From Labrys monachus (GTDB taxonomy: Bacteria > Pseudomonadota > Alphaproteobacteria > Rhizobiales > Labraceae): 64,000 bases of DNA. The DNA lies in assembly GCF_030814655.1 (NCBI RefSeq), contig NZ_JAUSVK010000001.1, positions 5,463,001 through 5,527,000 of the forward strand. Direction: 5' to 3'. The notes under the pieces are model-generated. The model was not told the origin of the DNA and made no database searches. It was given only the letters and a program-made list of their open reading frames with translations. The position numbers and the translations under genes are program-made. Of the stretch, positions 36,408 through 47,332 are shown in pieces. Numbering within the stretch: the first letter of the stretch is position 1; each line of letters opens with the position of its first letter.

Positions 36408-37355
36408 TCAGTTGGTATCGGGCGCGAAGGCCGCCGCAGCCAACCCGCTGCTCAGATCGGCATGCCCGGTTTCGCGGCGCACGGGCGCATCGACCATCGT
36501 CCAGGCGCTGCTGTCGGAGAACAACGCTTCGAGCATCATGAAGTTGACGCGATGGCCGCCGCAATAGGAGCGGTACTGACCGAGCAGCGGCGCCCCCGCC
36601 AAGGCAAGATCGCCCACGGCATCGAGCATCTTGTGACGAACGAATTCGTCCCCGTAGCGAAGGCCCTCGGGGTTGAGGATCCGGTCCTCGCCCAGCGCGA
36701 CCGAATTCTCCAGCGAGGATCCGAGCGCCAGCCCGCGCTCCCACAACTGCTCGACGTCCTTGACGAAACCGAAGGTGCGCGCCCGCGAGATCTCGCGGCG
36801 GAAAGCATCCGGCGTGAGGTCCAGCACACGGCGCTGCCGCCCGATCAGCGGCGAGGGGAAGTCAATTTCGACATCCAGGCGGAAACCCTTGTCGAACGGC
36901 AGCAACTCGGCCCAGGCCCGTCCCATCTCGACACGCACCGGCTTCAGGACCTTCACCTTGCGGCGACGCGCGCGCAGCATCTCGATGCCGACCTGATCGA
37001 TGGCGTCGACGAAGACCGCGGAGGAGCCATCCATGATCGGAAGCTCCGGTCCGTCGACCTCCACCGTGACATTGTCAACACCGAGGCCGCGCAGAGCGGC
37101 CATCAGATGCTCGACGGTGCCCACCGCGCCGCGTGAGGGATCGCCGATCACCGTGCACAACCGCGTGTCCGTCACATTGTCGTAGCGCGCCAGGATCTCC
37201 CGCTCGCGACCGTTCTCCAGATGGGTCCGCAGGAAAACGATACCGCTATTGGCCTCGCTGGGATGAAGGGTAATGGAGACAGGCTTGCCAGAATGAACCC
37301 CGATTCCCTGAAGGGAAACCCGATCATTCAAAGTCGTCTGGAAACCAGATTTCAT
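36408..37355 (-). CDS. lpxC: UDP-3-O-acyl-N-acetylglucosamine deacetylase
   Basis: This 315-aa zinc enzyme performs the committed step of lipid A synthesis. Signs are QTTLNDRVSLQGIGVHSG at the N-terminus and VGTVEHLMAALRGLGVDN, with the zinc-binding His and catalytic Glu. The second metal-site block is EFVRHKMLDAVGDLALAG. A later start at 37355 is chosen (MKSGFQTTLN); 37364 is close behind. The 328-bp gap before ftsZ contains the ftsZ terminator, so lpxC probably has its own promoter there. Confidence 0.96.
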   Translation of the reverse strand: MKSGFQTTLNDRVSLQGIGVHSGKPVSITLHPSEANSGIVFLRTHLENGREREILARYDNVTDTRLCTVIGDPSRGAVGTVEHLMAALRGLGVDNVTVEVDGPELPIMDGSSAVFVDAIDQVGIEMLRARRRKVKVLKPVRVEMGRAWAELLPFDKGFRLDVEIDFPSPLIGRQRRVLDLTPDAFRREISRARTFGFVKDVEQLWERGLALGSSLENSVALGEDRILNPEGLRYGDEFVRHKMLDAVGDLALAGAPLLGQYRSYCGGHRVNFMMLEALFSDSSAWTMVDAPVRRETGHADLSSGLAAAAFAPDTN

Positions 37356-37683
37356 GTTTCGCATTCCGCAAGCCGTTCGCCGCGAGGCGAGATTCAACCG
37401 AACCGAGAACGACCTGTATCTGTTGACCCCGGGTCCTCTAGTGGGTCCAGGCACCAGGGCCTGGACTCGGACCTTTCTTCGGAAATACGTAAAGCAGAAC
37501 CCAAAGGTTTAGCCAAATCACGCTTTCTTACGATCTGTAACACAGGCGCGCCAAATTCCGGCGAGCGACCCTAGTTTTGAAATCCTTAACCATTTCAAAA
37601 AGATATGGCCCAGGCGACACGCCCGGGCCATCTAAATTCGCAGCTATGGTTACAAAATCGTCTCAATCGACCGATGGGCCGCC
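37356..37683. other. ftsZ-lpxC intergenic region
   Basis: This 328-bp region carries the ftsZ terminator and a perfect 8-bp inverted repeat (GTCCAGGC at 37445-37452, GCCTGGAC at 37459-37466) about 90 bp before lpxC. I see no gene. The lpxC promoter must lie here if the terminator is effective. Confidence 0.45.
37597..37631 (-). terminator. terminator after ftsZ
   Basis: In the minus direction ATGGCCC (37631-37625) pairs with GGGCCAT (37611-37605) around a 13-nt loop, followed after 3 nt by TTTTT (37601-37597). It is 53 bp beyond the ftsZ stop. Confidence 0.7.
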
Positions 37684-39399
37684 TCAGCTCGTGTGACGGC
37701 GCAGGAAAGCCGGGATTTCGAGCTGCTCGTCCTCGATCGAACGCACCTGCGGAGCCTGGCGCGGCTGCACCTCGGGATGATGCCCCTGCGCCGGCGCCTG
37801 GCGCGGCGCCTGCGGGCGGCGCTGGGCCTCCGGCGGACGCGGCGGCGCCATGCGCGGATCTGCAAGGCGGTTGGGCTGAACCGGTGCCGGCGCGGGCGCC
37901 GGCGCAGGCTCGTCGGCGTCGGGGCGGCCGAGGCCGACCGCCGCCAGACGCTGCAGCAGCGTCATGCGCTTCTTGTCGGCACCACCCTGCGGCGCTTCAG
38001 CCGAACGCTGGGCCGCGATCTGGGCCTGGGCCGGCATCGGCAGATCCTCGATGCGCGGCATGCGCGGAGGACGGACGACGGCACGTTCGGGTGCCGGCGG
38101 CACGAAATGGTCCGGCTCCGGCGGATGGTCCGGCACGCGGCGCGTCTCCTCTGCCGCGGGGTCGCGGAAGAGCGTCGGCTTCGGCGCGAGGGGACGCAGC
38201 GTCACCTCGTTGGCGACCGCCACAGGAGCGGGCGCCGGCGCGGGCGCGGCGATGGGCGCTGCCACCGGCGCGGCGACTTCAGGCGTGCTCGTCACCTCGA
38301 TCGGCGCGGGAGCCGCGACCGGTGCCGGGCGCGGGGGGGCGGGCCGCTCCCCCTGCGCTGCCTGCTGGCGGACGCGCTGGGTCATCTCCGCCAGGCGGAC
38401 GTCGTTCTGGGACGGTGCGGCCTGCGGCAGGATCGCCGAATCGATGCCGGTGGCGACGACCGACACGCGCATGATGCCTTCGAGCGTCGGATCCTGGGTG
38501 GCGCCCAGAATGATATTGGCTTCGGGATCGACTTCCTCGCGGATGCGGGTCGCGGCTTCGTCGAGCTCGTAGAGCATCATGTCGGGGCCGCCGGTGATCG
38601 AGATCAGCAGGCCGCGGGCGCCCTTCATCGAGACGTCGTCGAGCAGCGGGTTGGCGATGGCGGCCTCGGCGGCAAGGATGGCGCGGCGCTCGCCCGATGC
38701 CTCGCCCGTCCCCATCATCGCCTTGCCCATCTCGCGCATCACGGCGCGGACGTCGGCGAAGTCGAGATTGATCAGGCCCGGCTTCACCATCAGGTCGGTG
38801 ATGGAAGCGACGCCCGAATAGAGCACCTGGTCGGCCATGGCGAAGGCGTCGGCAAAGGTGGTCTTGTCGTTGGCGACACGGAAGAGATTCTGGTTCGGAA
38901 TGACGATCAGCGTATCGACGCTCTTCTGCAGCTCGGCGATGCCGGCCTCGGCAAGGCGCATGCGGCGCAGCCCTTCGAAATGGAAGGGCTTGGTGACCAC
39001 GCCGACGGTAAGGATGCCGACTTCGCGCGCCACCCTCGCGATGACCGGAGCCGCCCCGGTGCCGGTGCCGCCGCCCATGCCGGCGGTGACGAAGACCATA
39101 TGCACGCCGTTCAGATGATCGCGGATCTCGTCGATCACCTCCTCGGCCGCGGCGCGGCCGACCTCGGGCTGGGACCCGGCGCCGAGACCCTCGGTGACCT
39201 GGATGCCCATCTGCACGATGCGGTCGGATTTGGACAGGGTCAGCGCCTGTGCGTCGGTGTTGGCGACGACGAAATCGACGCCTTCCAGGCCCGCCTCGAT
39301 CATGTTGTTGACAGCGTTGCCGCCAGCCCCACCAACGCCGAAGACGGTGATACGCGGCTTCAACTCCCGGATATCCGGCATTTTGAGGTTGATCGTCAT
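37684..39399 (-). CDS. ftsZ: cell division GTPase FtsZ
   Basis: FtsZ polymerises into the ring that guides division. This 571-aa form is long because of a disordered Pro/Ala-rich linker between the folded core (to about residue 320) and the C-terminal peptide [10 protein letters not shown] that binds FtsA. Signs in the core are [16 protein letters not shown], the tubulin signature [14 protein letters not shown], the [11 protein letters not shown] block with the T7 loop region, and [20 protein letters not shown]. Long linkers are typical of alphaproteobacteria. It is transcribed after ftsA with a 240-bp gap. Confidence 0.98.
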   Translation of the reverse strand: MTINLKMPDIRELKPRITVFGVGGAGGNAVNNMIEAGLEGVDFVVANTDAQALTLSKSDRIVQMGIQVTEGLGAGSQPEVGRAAAEEVIDEIRDHLNGVHMVFVTAGMGGGTGTGAAPVIARVAREVGILTVGVVTKPFHFEGLRRMRLAEAGIAELQKSVDTLIVIPNQNLFRVANDKTTFADAFAMADQVLYSGVASITDLMVKPGLINLDFADVRAVMREMGKAMMGTGEASGERRAILAAEAAIANPLLDDVSMKGARGLLISITGGPDMMLYELDEAATRIREEVDPEANIILGATQDPTLEGIMRVSVVATGIDSAILPQAAPSQNDVRLAEMTQRVRQQAAQGERPAPPRPAPVAAPAPIEVTSTPEVAAPVAAPIAAPAPAPAPVAVANEVTLRPLAPKPTLFRDPAAEETRRVPDHPPEPDHFVPPAPERAVVRPPRMPRIEDLPMPAQAQIAAQRSAEAPQGGADKKRMTLLQRLAAVGLGRPDADEPAPAPAPAPVQPNRLADPRMAPPRPPEAQRRPQAPRQAPAQGHHPEVQPRQAPQVRSIEDEQLEIPAFLRRHTS

Positions 39400-39639
39400 G
39401 GCTCGCCTCTCTTGCAGGTACGTCGCCGCACCTTTAATTGACCTTCTTCAAGGCCTTGCGGCCCTCTTCTGCTTCTTGAATCAGAAAGACACTGATTTGC
39501 GAAGCAGCCTTTTGTGTATCCCGGCGGAAAGACCGGATTTTTTTGATATGTCCTGCCGTCTAGTGCAAGGCCAGTTGCGGCTCCGGCCCGGCGAAACGCC
39601 ATAGTTGCAAATAAGAATTTTCTTTTTTGTAACTGACGC

Positions 39640-40965
39640 TTAGAAACTATGCTTCAACCATCGTCCGACCCGACCGAAATAACCGTCTGTTCCCGTGCTC
39701 AGGACGCGTGTGCGCACCTGCGGCTCGAAGTGTTCCACCCCGGCGATCTGTGGATAGACGAGGAGACCCGCAGCCGCGGCAAAGGGGGGTCCCTTGGCGG
39801 CTTCCGGCATGCCCGCAATTCCCAGAGGACGGCCGATACGCACCTGTCTGTCGAGAATCTTGCGTGCAAGTTCCACCGTACCGGTAAGCTGACAGGCGCC
39901 CCCCGTCAACACGACCCGCCGCCCCGCCTCGGCCCAGGCGCCGGAGTTGCGCAGGCGATCCCGCACCATTTCGAGGATTTCCTCGATGCGGGGGCGGATG
40001 ATGCGCACGAGGCGCGAGCGCGGCACGTGATGGATGCCGTCCCGCTCATCGTCGCCGACCGGGGGCACCGCGATGGTCTCCCTGTCGTCGGAGGGGCTGG
40101 CGATCGTGGCGCCGTAGAGGACCTTCAGCCGCTCCGCCTCTGACAGGCGGGTCGACAGGCCGCGGGCGACGTCGCTGGTGACGTGTCCGCCGCCGATGGG
40201 AAGCCCGTCGGCATGGACGAAAGCGCGATTGGCGAAGACGGCGACGGTCGTCGTGCCGGCCCCCATGTCGATGAGGGTCACGCCCATTTCCGTCTCGTCG
40301 TCGACGAGGGCCGAAAGGCCCGCCGCGTAGGGCGTGGCGACCATGGCCTCGACGTGGAGATGGCAGCGCTCGATCGCCAGCATGAGATTCTTGGCAGGGG
40401 AGGCCTCCGCCGTCACGACATGCATGTCGACGCCGAGCGTGCGGCCGAGCATGCCGCGCGGGTCGTGGATGCCGCCGACGCCGTCCAGCATGTGGCCGAT
40501 CGGCAGCGAATGCAGCACCGCGCGGCTGTCCCGCACCGAATGATTGGCTCCCGCATCGAGCACGCGGTGGATGTCGTGATCGCCGACCTGATGCCCGCCG
40601 ACCTGCACGGTGGCCGAGTAATGCTCGCTCGCGATCCGACCGCAGGAGACGTTGACGATGACCGAATCGACCCGCACGCCCGCCATGCGCTCCGCCGCGT
40701 CGACGGCGTGCCGGATGGACTGTTCCGCCGCCTCCATGTCGACGACGGCGCCGGATTTGAGCCCGCGCGAACGCTGGTGCCCGATTCCGAGGATCTGCGC
40801 CTGATGGCTGCGCCCCGGCAGCAGGTCGGCGCCCTCCAGCGGACGGAGCCGAGCGATCAGGCAGACGATCTTGTTGGTGCCGACGTCGAGCACCGACATG
40901 ACGCTGGTGCGGCGCGGCGCCAGCGGCCGCAGTTTCGGCGTCAGGCCGTTCTCGAAGGGGCTCAT
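39640..40965 (-). CDS. ftsA: cell division protein FtsA
   Basis: This 441-aa actin-fold protein anchors FtsZ to the membrane and recruits later division proteins. ATP-site blocks are SVLDVGTNKIVCLIARL at the N-terminus, TLIDMGAGTTTVAVFANRAF, and VVLTGGACQLTGTVELARKIL. A short amphipathic C-terminus (GRVGRWLKHSF) is the membrane-targeting helix. It overlaps the ftsQ stop codon by four bases. Confidence 0.96.
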   Translation of the reverse strand: MSPFENGLTPKLRPLAPRRTSVMSVLDVGTNKIVCLIARLRPLEGADLLPGRSHQAQILGIGHQRSRGLKSGAVVDMEAAEQSIRHAVDAAERMAGVRVDSVIVNVSCGRIASEHYSATVQVGGHQVGDHDIHRVLDAGANHSVRDSRAVLHSLPIGHMLDGVGGIHDPRGMLGRTLGVDMHVVTAEASPAKNLMLAIERCHLHVEAMVATPYAAGLSALVDDETEMGVTLIDMGAGTTTVAVFANRAFVHADGLPIGGGHVTSDVARGLSTRLSEAERLKVLYGATIASPSDDRETIAVPPVGDDERDGIHHVPRSRLVRIIRPRIEEILEMVRDRLRNSGAWAEAGRRVVLTGGACQLTGTVELARKILDRQVRIGRPLGIAGMPEAAKGPPFAAAAGLLVYPQIAGVEHFEPQVRTRVLSTGTDGYFGRVGRWLKHSF

Positions 40966-41891
40966 ACGTGATCCCCCTTCTTCGGCGCCTTCTTGCCCAA
41001 GGCGGCGGCGCGGGCGGCGGCGGCTTGTTCGCTCAAACGGAACACGGCACGATCGGACTGACGCATATCGACGGCCAAAATGTCTTTTTCCAAAACGCTG
41101 GCCTCCCGTTCGAGGAGCGCCAAATTCTTCAATGCGGTCCCGGGGTCTTCCTCGGGCAGCCGGACGACGACCCCGTTGTCCAGCGTCAGGTTCCAGCGCC
41201 GCTGCGAGACCAGCGTGGCCCCCTTCACCCGCCCCGCCAGCATCGGCGTGGCGGCGAGCAGGGGCACGATCTCATGGGCCCGCTTGTCCGCGCCCTCGCC
41301 GACCACCAGAGGCAGATCGGCGAAGCGCCGGGATACCGTCGGCTCGATGACGGTGCCGTCCTCGGCGATCAGCGTCACGGTGCCGTCGCGCTGCCAGAGC
41401 GCATAGGGCTTGCGCTCTTCGAGCGACACCGACAGCGTGTCGGGAAACAGCTTGCGGACCTGGGCGGACTTCACGAGGGGCAGCGCCTCCAGCCCTTCCC
41501 GGGCCGCTTCCGCATCGAGGAAGAGGAGCGAGCTGGTGCCGGTCACCCCGGCGGCGGCGAAGATCTGCTGGTCGGTCAGCTCATGCTGGCCGTTCACGGC
41601 GACGGTCTCGACGCGAAAGCCGAGGAAATTGGCGGCCATGTCGGGCGGCGCGCCATAGGTTGCTTCGAGCTGGGGCCAGACCGGCCCGGTCTTCGCGCCG
41701 TAGACGATGGTGGTGGAGAACAGGGCCGCCGTCAGCACCAGGCCGAGACCGCGCGGAGGATGCGACATCAAACGCTGCAGGCGCGAAGACCGCAGATCCA
41801 CCCAGGTCCGGGTATTGGATCCAGCCAGGCGCAAGGAGGACAATTTGAACAAACGCAGCATGACCCTCGAGCCGACGCTCTCCTGGAACAT
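40962..41891 (-). CDS. ftsQ: cell division protein FtsQ
   Basis: This 309-aa divisome protein has a basic cytoplasmic tail, one membrane helix (GLGLVLTAALFSTTIVYGA, about residues 48-66), a POTRA domain (FRVETVAVNGQHELTDQQIFAA, then LFLDAEAAREGLEALPLVKSA) and a beta domain with RKLFPDTLSVSLEERKPYALW. The start is uncertain; the ATG at 41891 has a ribosome site too close to it, and 41861 (MLRLFKLSSL) is an alternative. It overlaps ftsA by ATGA. ddl, which usually sits directly before ftsQ, is absent here. Confidence 0.93.
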   Translation of the reverse strand: MFQESVGSRVMLRLFKLSSLRLAGSNTRTWVDLRSSRLQRLMSHPPRGLGLVLTAALFSTTIVYGAKTGPVWPQLEATYGAPPDMAANFLGFRVETVAVNGQHELTDQQIFAAAGVTGTSSLLFLDAEAAREGLEALPLVKSAQVRKLFPDTLSVSLEERKPYALWQRDGTVTLIAEDGTVIEPTVSRRFADLPLVVGEGADKRAHEIVPLLAATPMLAGRVKGATLVSQRRWNLTLDNGVVVRLPEEDPGTALKNLALLEREASVLEKDILAVDMRQSDRAVFRLSEQAAAARAAALGKKAPKKGDHV

Positions 41892-42066
41892 CCTCTTTGA
41901 GAGGCGATGTCTGGGGAGAAACGGCGTCTGCCGCCAGCATTTGCTTCACGCCCCATTAACGTTAGCTTTCCGCCAAATCCGTAAACAATCGGTTACCGCG
42001 GGTTAAGGTTTCCGCCTTTGCCGGCATGCCGTGCCCCGATTTTCGCTGCCGGATCTTCATCGGGCG

Positions 42067-43014
42067 TTAACGGGTTTCGGCAGGGGCCCCCGCACCCGGC
42101 GCGGGAAGGCCGACGCGCTTGATCTCCCATTCGAGATCGATGCCGGAGCGGGCTTTCACGCGCTCGCGCACCGTCTCGCCCAGGCTTTCGATGTCGGCGG
42201 CGCTCGCCGCGCCGAGATTGACGAGAAAATTGGTATGCAGGGGCGAAACCTGCGCGCCCCCGATGGTCAGGCCGCGGCATCCCGCCTCGTCGACCAGTTT
42301 CCAGGCGGACTGCCCGGGGGGATTCTTGAAGGTCGAGCCGCCGGTGCGCGTATTGACGGGCTGAGTCGAGGAGCGGGCCTCGGTGATCCTCTGCATCTCC
42401 GCCAGGATCTCCGCGGGACGGCCGGGCGTGCCCTCGAACACCGCCTCGGTGAAGACGAGATCCGGCGGCGCGGCGCATCTGCGATAGGCAAACCCCATGG
42501 CGGCGCGGTCGAGAATATGGCGCGAGCCGTCCCGCCCGACGGCAGTTGCCGAGACGAAGACGTCCTTGGTCTCGCCGCCATAGGCGCCGCCATTCATGCG
42601 CAGCGCCCCTCCGATGGCGCCGGGAATGCCGCGTAGGAAGGAGAGCCCGCGGATCCCCGCCTCCGCCGCGGCCCGGGCGACCTTGACGTCGGGAGCGCCG
42701 GCGCCGGCGCGGATGGCCATGCCCTCGACCTCGATTTTCGAGAAGCCTTTCCCGAGGCGGATGACGACGCCCGGCATGCCGCCGTCACGCACCAGGAGGT
42801 TCGAGCCAAGGCCGATCACCATCCACGGGATCTCGGCCGGCAGGGCCGCCATGAACAGGCCGAGGTCGTCCTCGTCCGCGGGCGAGAACAGCATCTGGGC
42901 CGGACCTCCCGTGCGGAACCAGGAGAGCGGCGCCAGGGGCGCGTTGGCTTCGAGCGTGCCGCGAAGGCCGGGCATCCGCGCGCGCAGCATCTGCGTGATG
43001 TCGGGAAAGGTCAT
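42067..43014 (-). CDS. murB: UDP-N-acetylenolpyruvoylglucosamine reductase
   Basis: MurB reduces the enolpyruvyl group with NADPH and FAD to give UDP-MurNAc. This 315-aa protein has the FAD-binding PCMH region with [21 protein letters not shown] and [21 protein letters not shown]. It also shows [20 protein letters not shown] and the catalytic block [25 protein letters not shown]. It lies between murC and ftsQ, its usual place except that ddl is missing from the 175-bp gap after it. Confidence 0.96.
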   Translation of the reverse strand: MTFPDITQMLRARMPGLRGTLEANAPLAPLSWFRTGGPAQMLFSPADEDDLGLFMAALPAEIPWMVIGLGSNLLVRDGGMPGVVIRLGKGFSKIEVEGMAIRAGAGAPDVKVARAAAEAGIRGLSFLRGIPGAIGGALRMNGGAYGGETKDVFVSATAVGRDGSRHILDRAAMGFAYRRCAAPPDLVFTEAVFEGTPGRPAEILAEMQRITEARSSTQPVNTRTGGSTFKNPPGQSAWKLVDEAGCRGLTIGGAQVSPLHTNFLVNLGAASAADIESLGETVRERVKARSGIDLEWEIKRVGLPAPGAGAPAETR

Positions 43015-43071
43015 CGATGAGCCAGATATCGGGAGGGTGGCCTGCAGTCGGTTGAAAGCGCCGCGTTCAGC

Positions 43072-43190
43072 GCTTCGTCATCCCCGGCCAGGGCCGGCGG
43101 TGGGGCGGACAGGAACAGGGCCGCAGGACATTTCGGATGCCGGGGCCCATGCCTCGCCGCCGTGCGGCTCGCCGGGAACGACAGGAGAAT
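43072..43190. repeat. degenerate REP/BIME-like element between murC and murB
   Basis: CGTCATCCCCGGCCAGGGCC at the left and a complement of CTGTCGTTCCCGGCGAGC at the right form a loose inverted repeat. Style and spacing (GTCAT then CCCGG) resemble the element at 2307-2399. It fills the middle of the 271-bp murC-murB gap, in which I see no gene. Confidence 0.35.
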
Positions 43191-43285
43191 TCCACCATGC
43201 TTATCGCCGAAGTTTCGGGGAAAGCCCAGGGCTCCCGGCGCGAACGCCAGGCTGACGCCTATCCGCGCCGCGGGAAGCTCGACCA

Positions 43286-44704
43286 TCACGCCGCCGGCAA
43301 AGGGAGCGCCGCCAGCTCGTTCGGCAGCGCATATGCCCATTGCGTGATGTTGCCGGCGCCAAGGAAGACGACATAGTCGCCCGGCCGGGCCGCGGACGCG
43401 ACGATGCCCGCGAGCGACGAGGGCCGGTCCAGCGCCACCACGTGGCGATGCCCGCGGGCACGGATGCCCGCGACCAGGCTGTCCTTGTCGGCGCCCTCGA
43501 TCGGGCTTTCGCCGGCGGCATAGACGTCGGCGACGACCACCATGTCGGCATCGTTGAAGCAGGCCGAGAATTCGTTGAACAGGCTGGCGAGCCGCGTGTA
43601 GCGATGCGGCTGCACCACGGCGATCACCTTGCCGCCGGTCGACGCACGCGCCGCCTTGAGGACGGCGGCGATCTCCACCGGGTGATGCCCGTAATCGTCG
43701 AACACCGCCACGCCGTTCCACTCGCCGGTGCGCGTGAAGCGCCGCTTGACGCCGCCGAACCCGTTCAATCCCCTGCGGATCGTCTCCGCGCTCATGCCCA
43801 GGCTATGGGCGACGGCGATCGCCGCCGTCGCGTTCAAGGCGTTGTGGGCACCCGGCATCGGCAGGCTGAGATCGGGGATCTCGACGACGGCGCCGGTCTT
43901 GCGGTCGCGGATGGCCACCCGGAAGCGCGAGCGCCCGCCGGTCAGGTCGAGATCGACGAGGCGCACGTCGGATTGGGGATTCTCGCCATAGGTGATGACG
44001 CGCCGGTCCTCGATCTTGCCGACCAGTTCCTGCACGACCGGGTGGTCGAGGCACATTACGGCGAAGCCGTAGAACGGGATGTTCTCGACGAAGGACCGGA
44101 AGGCGTCCTTGATTGCATCGAAGGTCTTGAAATGATCGAGATGCTCGGGATCGATATTGGTGACGATCGCGACATCCGTCGGCAGCTTGAGGAAGGTGCC
44201 GTCGCTCTCGTCCGCCTCCACCACCATCCAATCGCCAGCGCCGAGCCGTGCATTGGTGCCGTAGGCGTTGATGATGCCGCCATTGATCACGGTGGGGTCG
44301 AAGCCGCCGGCATCGAGGAGGGTGGCGACCAGCGAGGTCGTCGTGGTCTTGCCATGGGTCCCCGCGATCGACACGCAGGTCTTGAGGCGCATCAGTTCGG
44401 CGAGCATTTCCGCCCGTCGCACCACCGGCAGCCGGCGTTCGCGCGCGGCGACGAGCTCCGGATTGTCCCGCTTGATCGCGGTCGACACCACCACCACCTC
44501 GGCCTCGCCGAGGTTTTCCGCGGCGTGGCCGATGAAGGTCCTCACGCCCTTGTCCTTCAGCCGCTTGACGTTGTAGTTGTCCGCCGCGTCGGATCCTTGC
44601 ACCGTGTAGCCCAGATTCACCAGCACCTCGGCGATGCCGGACATTCCGATACCGCCGATGCCGACAAAATGAATGGGACCGATCTCGCGGGGCAGCTTCA
44701 TCAT
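43286..44704 (-). CDS. murC: UDP-N-acetylmuramate-L-alanine ligase
   Basis: MurC adds L-alanine to UDP-MurNAc. This 472-aa Mur ligase shows the N-terminal [22 protein letters not shown] block, the ATP-binding [20 protein letters not shown], the [10 protein letters not shown] acidic block, and the C-terminal [20 protein letters not shown] with [16 protein letters not shown] start at 44704 ([10 protein letters not shown]); the longer frame upstream runs antisense-like through the gap. It is followed by murB after 271 bp that contain a repeat. Confidence 0.96.
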   Translation of the reverse strand: MMKLPREIGPIHFVGIGGIGMSGIAEVLVNLGYTVQGSDAADNYNVKRLKDKGVRTFIGHAAENLGEAEVVVVSTAIKRDNPELVAARERRLPVVRRAEMLAELMRLKTCVSIAGTHGKTTTTSLVATLLDAGGFDPTVINGGIINAYGTNARLGAGDWMVVEADESDGTFLKLPTDVAIVTNIDPEHLDHFKTFDAIKDAFRSFVENIPFYGFAVMCLDHPVVQELVGKIEDRRVITYGENPQSDVRLVDLDLTGGRSRFRVAIRDRKTGAVVEIPDLSLPMPGAHNALNATAAIAVAHSLGMSAETIRRGLNGFGGVKRRFTRTGEWNGVAVFDDYGHHPVEIAAVLKAARASTGGKVIAVVQPHRYTRLASLFNEFSACFNDADMVVVADVYAAGESPIEGADKDSLVAGIRARGHRHVVALDRPSSLAGIVASAARPGDYVVFLGAGNITQWAYALPNELAALPLPAA

Positions 44705-44777
44705 GGCTTCTCTGTCAAAGGGTTTTGCAACGCTATAGAGCGGTTCGTCGCAAATTGCGCGCGGGAACGGCGCGCGT

Positions 44778-45869
44778 TCACACGGCAGCGAGCCGGACCA
44801 CGCATTCGGCCAGCCTCTCCGCCGCATCCGGGAAACCGGTCCTGCGGGCATTCTGCGCCATCGCGGCGAGCCCGGCCGGATCGGCGAACAGGGCTGCGAG
44901 GTCCGCGGCGAGCGCGTCGGGCGTGAAGGCGGCCTGCATCACCACCCGCGCGCCGCCGACCGCAGCGACCGACCTGGCATTGGCCGCCTGATCCTGGTCC
45001 AGCGCGCCGGGAAGCGGCACCAGGATGGAGGGGCGGCCGATCACGGTCAGCTCGGCGACGGTCGAGGCGCCGCCACGGGCGATGACCAGATGAGCCGCCG
45101 CCATGCGCGCCGGCAGGTCGGTGAAGAAGGGGGCGACCTCCGCCCGCACGCCGAGGCCCGCATAGGTGGCCCGCACGCGGTCGAGGTCCTCCTCGCGAGC
45201 CTGCTGCACGATGTCGAGCTTCCCGCGCAGAGCGGGCTCGAGCAGGCCGATGGCGGCCGGAACGATCTCGGACATCACGCGGGCGCCCTGGCTGCCGCCG
45301 AACACCAGGAGACGCAGGCGCTCGGTGCCGGCCGGAAACGGCACCCTGGCGGCCTCCAGCACGGCGGGACGCACCGGATTGCCGGTATGGACGAGCTTGG
45401 GCCGCGCAGACGCCTCCACCATGGCGACCTCCGGAAAGCCGGTGGCGATCCGCGTGACGCGCGAGGCCAGCATGCGGTTGGCGCGGCCCATCACCGCGTT
45501 CTGCTCGTGGATGAGGGTCGGGATCCCGCGCCAGCCGGCGGCGACCAGCGGCGGCACGGTGGGATAGCCGCCGAAGCCGACCACGACGGCCGGCCTGACC
45601 CGCCCCAGCATGCGCCAGGCCGAGAAGGTGCCGCTCCCCAGCTTCCACAGCGTGTTGGCCATGGCCGACGGCGAGCGCGAGCGCACCGTCTCGGACGGGA
45701 TGGCATGGATCTGGCGCGCCGGAAAATTGCCGGTATAGGGCACGCCGCGCTCGTCTGTCGCCAGGTCGATGACATAGCCGCGCGGCGCCAGCGCCCCGGC
45801 CAGGGCTTCGGCGGGGAACAGATGGCCGCCGGTACCACCGGCGCACAACAGAATGACCTTGCCGCTCAT
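44778..45869 (-). CDS. murG: UDP-GlcNAc:undecaprenyl-PP-MurNAc-pentapeptide transferase
   Basis: MurG makes lipid II at the inner face of the membrane. This 363-aa GT-B glycosyltransferase opens [20 protein letters not shown] and shows [14 protein letters not shown] and [14 protein letters not shown]. It also has [15 protein letters not shown] and [27 protein letters not shown], the donor-binding site. The start at 45869 overlaps the ftsW stop codon by four bases (ATGA). Confidence 0.97.
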   Translation of the reverse strand: MSGKVILLCAGGTGGHLFPAEALAGALAPRGYVIDLATDERGVPYTGNFPARQIHAIPSETVRSRSPSAMANTLWKLGSGTFSAWRMLGRVRPAVVVGFGGYPTVPPLVAAGWRGIPTLIHEQNAVMGRANRMLASRVTRIATGFPEVAMVEASARPKLVHTGNPVRPAVLEAARVPFPAGTERLRLLVFGGSQGARVMSEIVPAAIGLLEPALRGKLDIVQQAREEDLDRVRATYAGLGVRAEVAPFFTDLPARMAAAHLVIARGGASTVAELTVIGRPSILVPLPGALDQDQAANARSVAAVGGARVVMQAAFTPDALAADLAALFADPAGLAAMAQNARRTGFPDAAERLAECVVRLAAV

Positions 45870-47038
45870 GACGTCAGTCCGACGCCGGCGACCGTCGCGC
45901 CGCGCTGGCGGTCGCGGAAGCTGAACGCGCTCGCGATCATGTCGGTGCGGGGCCGCCGGCGCGTCAGCGCGAGCACCATGCCCATGCCGTAGGCGACGGA
46001 GATCAGCGAGGAGCCGCCATAGGAGATGAAGGGCAGCGTCATGCCCTTGGCGGGCACCATATGGAGGTTGACCATGAGATTGATGGTGGATTGAAGCCCG
46101 AACAGGAGGGTGAGGCCGGCGGTGGCGAAGCGGCAGAACGGGTCCTCGAGGCGGTAGGCGTGCCACAGCCCCCGCAACACGATGAGCGCGAACATCCCGA
46201 CGAGAACCATGACGAACAGCAGGCCGAATTCCTCGCCCGTCACCGCGATGATGAAGTCCGTATGGCAGTCCGGCAGGATGAGCTTGTAGGTGCCCTCGCC
46301 CGGCCCCTTGCCGAACCAGCCGCCGCTGAGGAAGGCGTCCCTCGCGGTGTCGACCTGGAAGGTATCGGCCCCTTCCGGGCTGAGGAAGCGATCTATTCGG
46401 GCCGTGACGTGGGGGATGAACTGATACGCCAGGAGAATGCCGCCGGCGCCGACGCCGCCGAGGCCGACCATCCAGAACCAGTGCAGCCCCGCCATGAAGA
46501 ACAGCGCGCCCCATACGATCGAGATCAGCATGGTCTGCCCGAAGTCCGGCTGCATGATCAGAAGTCCCGCCGACCAGGCGAGCAGGAGGATGGCGAGGAT
46601 GTTGCCGGGCACATCGGGCCGCTTGACGTTTTCGGAGAACAGCCATGCCGCGAGGATGACGAAGGCCGGCTTGAGGAACTCCGAAGGCTGGATGCCGACG
46701 ATCCACCGCCTCGACCCCTTGATCTCCGCGCCGAACAGCAGCGTCGCCACCACCAGCATGATCGAGACGAGGAACACCGCCAGCGCCAGGCGCCGGATCG
46801 AGCGGGGCGAGAGGAAGGAGACCCCGACCATGATCGCGAGCGCCGGCGGAATCAGGATCGCCTGCCGGTTGACGAAATGGAACATGTCGTGGATGCCGAT
46901 CCGCTCGGCCACCGCAGGGCTCGCCGCGAGCAGGAGCACGATGCCGATCAGCATCAGCGCGAGGATCGTCACCAGCATCAACCGATCGACGGTCCACCAC
47001 CAGGAATTGAAGGCCGAACGTTCGGTGCGGGAGGCCAT
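45866..47038 (-). CDS. ftsW: septal peptidoglycan glycosyltransferase FtsW
   Basis: FtsW is a SEDS-family integral membrane polymerase working with FtsI. This 390-aa protein has about ten hydrophobic segments and the hallmarks GSRRWIVGIQPSEFLKPAF, QPDFGQTMLISIVW, HTDFIIAVTGEEFGLL and LPFISYGGSSLI. The start at 47038 (MASRTERSAFNSWWW) fits the family; the long upstream frame covers the 295-bp gap after murD, which otherwise shows nothing recognisable. Confidence 0.95.
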   Translation of the reverse strand: MASRTERSAFNSWWWTVDRLMLVTILALMLIGIVLLLAASPAVAERIGIHDMFHFVNRQAILIPPALAIMVGVSFLSPRSIRRLALAVFLVSIMLVVATLLFGAEIKGSRRWIVGIQPSEFLKPAFVILAAWLFSENVKRPDVPGNILAILLLAWSAGLLIMQPDFGQTMLISIVWGALFFMAGLHWFWMVGLGGVGAGGILLAYQFIPHVTARIDRFLSPEGADTFQVDTARDAFLSGGWFGKGPGEGTYKLILPDCHTDFIIAVTGEEFGLLFVMVLVGMFALIVLRGLWHAYRLEDPFCRFATAGLTLLFGLQSTINLMVNLHMVPAKGMTLPFISYGGSSLISVAYGMGMVLALTRRRPRTDMIASAFSFRDRQRGATVAGVGLTS

Positions 47039-47332
47039 GCGGGGGACATCCGTGAGCTGAAGCGGGGTCGCCCAGTGATGCTCCCTTACGGTTGAGGAAG
47101 GGTTAAGTCGGCGGTGACGAACGAAAGCAAGGCCTTGCCGGCCGAAGGTGCGCGAGGGCCGGTTGCGATAGGCCGGCGACATTGAGGGAGGTGCCCGCGA
47201 AGTCAGACGGGCATTCGGCTATTCGGCATTGACGATGCGCTCTCGAAACCACGGCACCAGGTCAGCCGGAATGACGGGCTCGGTTCAATCTGAAACCGTT
47301 GCGGTCTATCCTCGGACAACGGTGTCCAGCCC

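Noticed and set aside
41990-42010. CtrA-type site (TTAA-N7-TTAA) upstream of ftsQ
   Set aside because: The nearest match, TTAC-N6-TTAA, has one base mismatch and the wrong spacing. TTAACG words at 42067 (inside the murB stop) and at 54969-54990 (12-bp spacing) also fail the consensus.
43137-43376. Short plus-strand gene in the murC-murB gap
   Set aside because: The frame overlaps murC on the other strand, shows no family pattern, and the gap is largely a repeat-like sequence.
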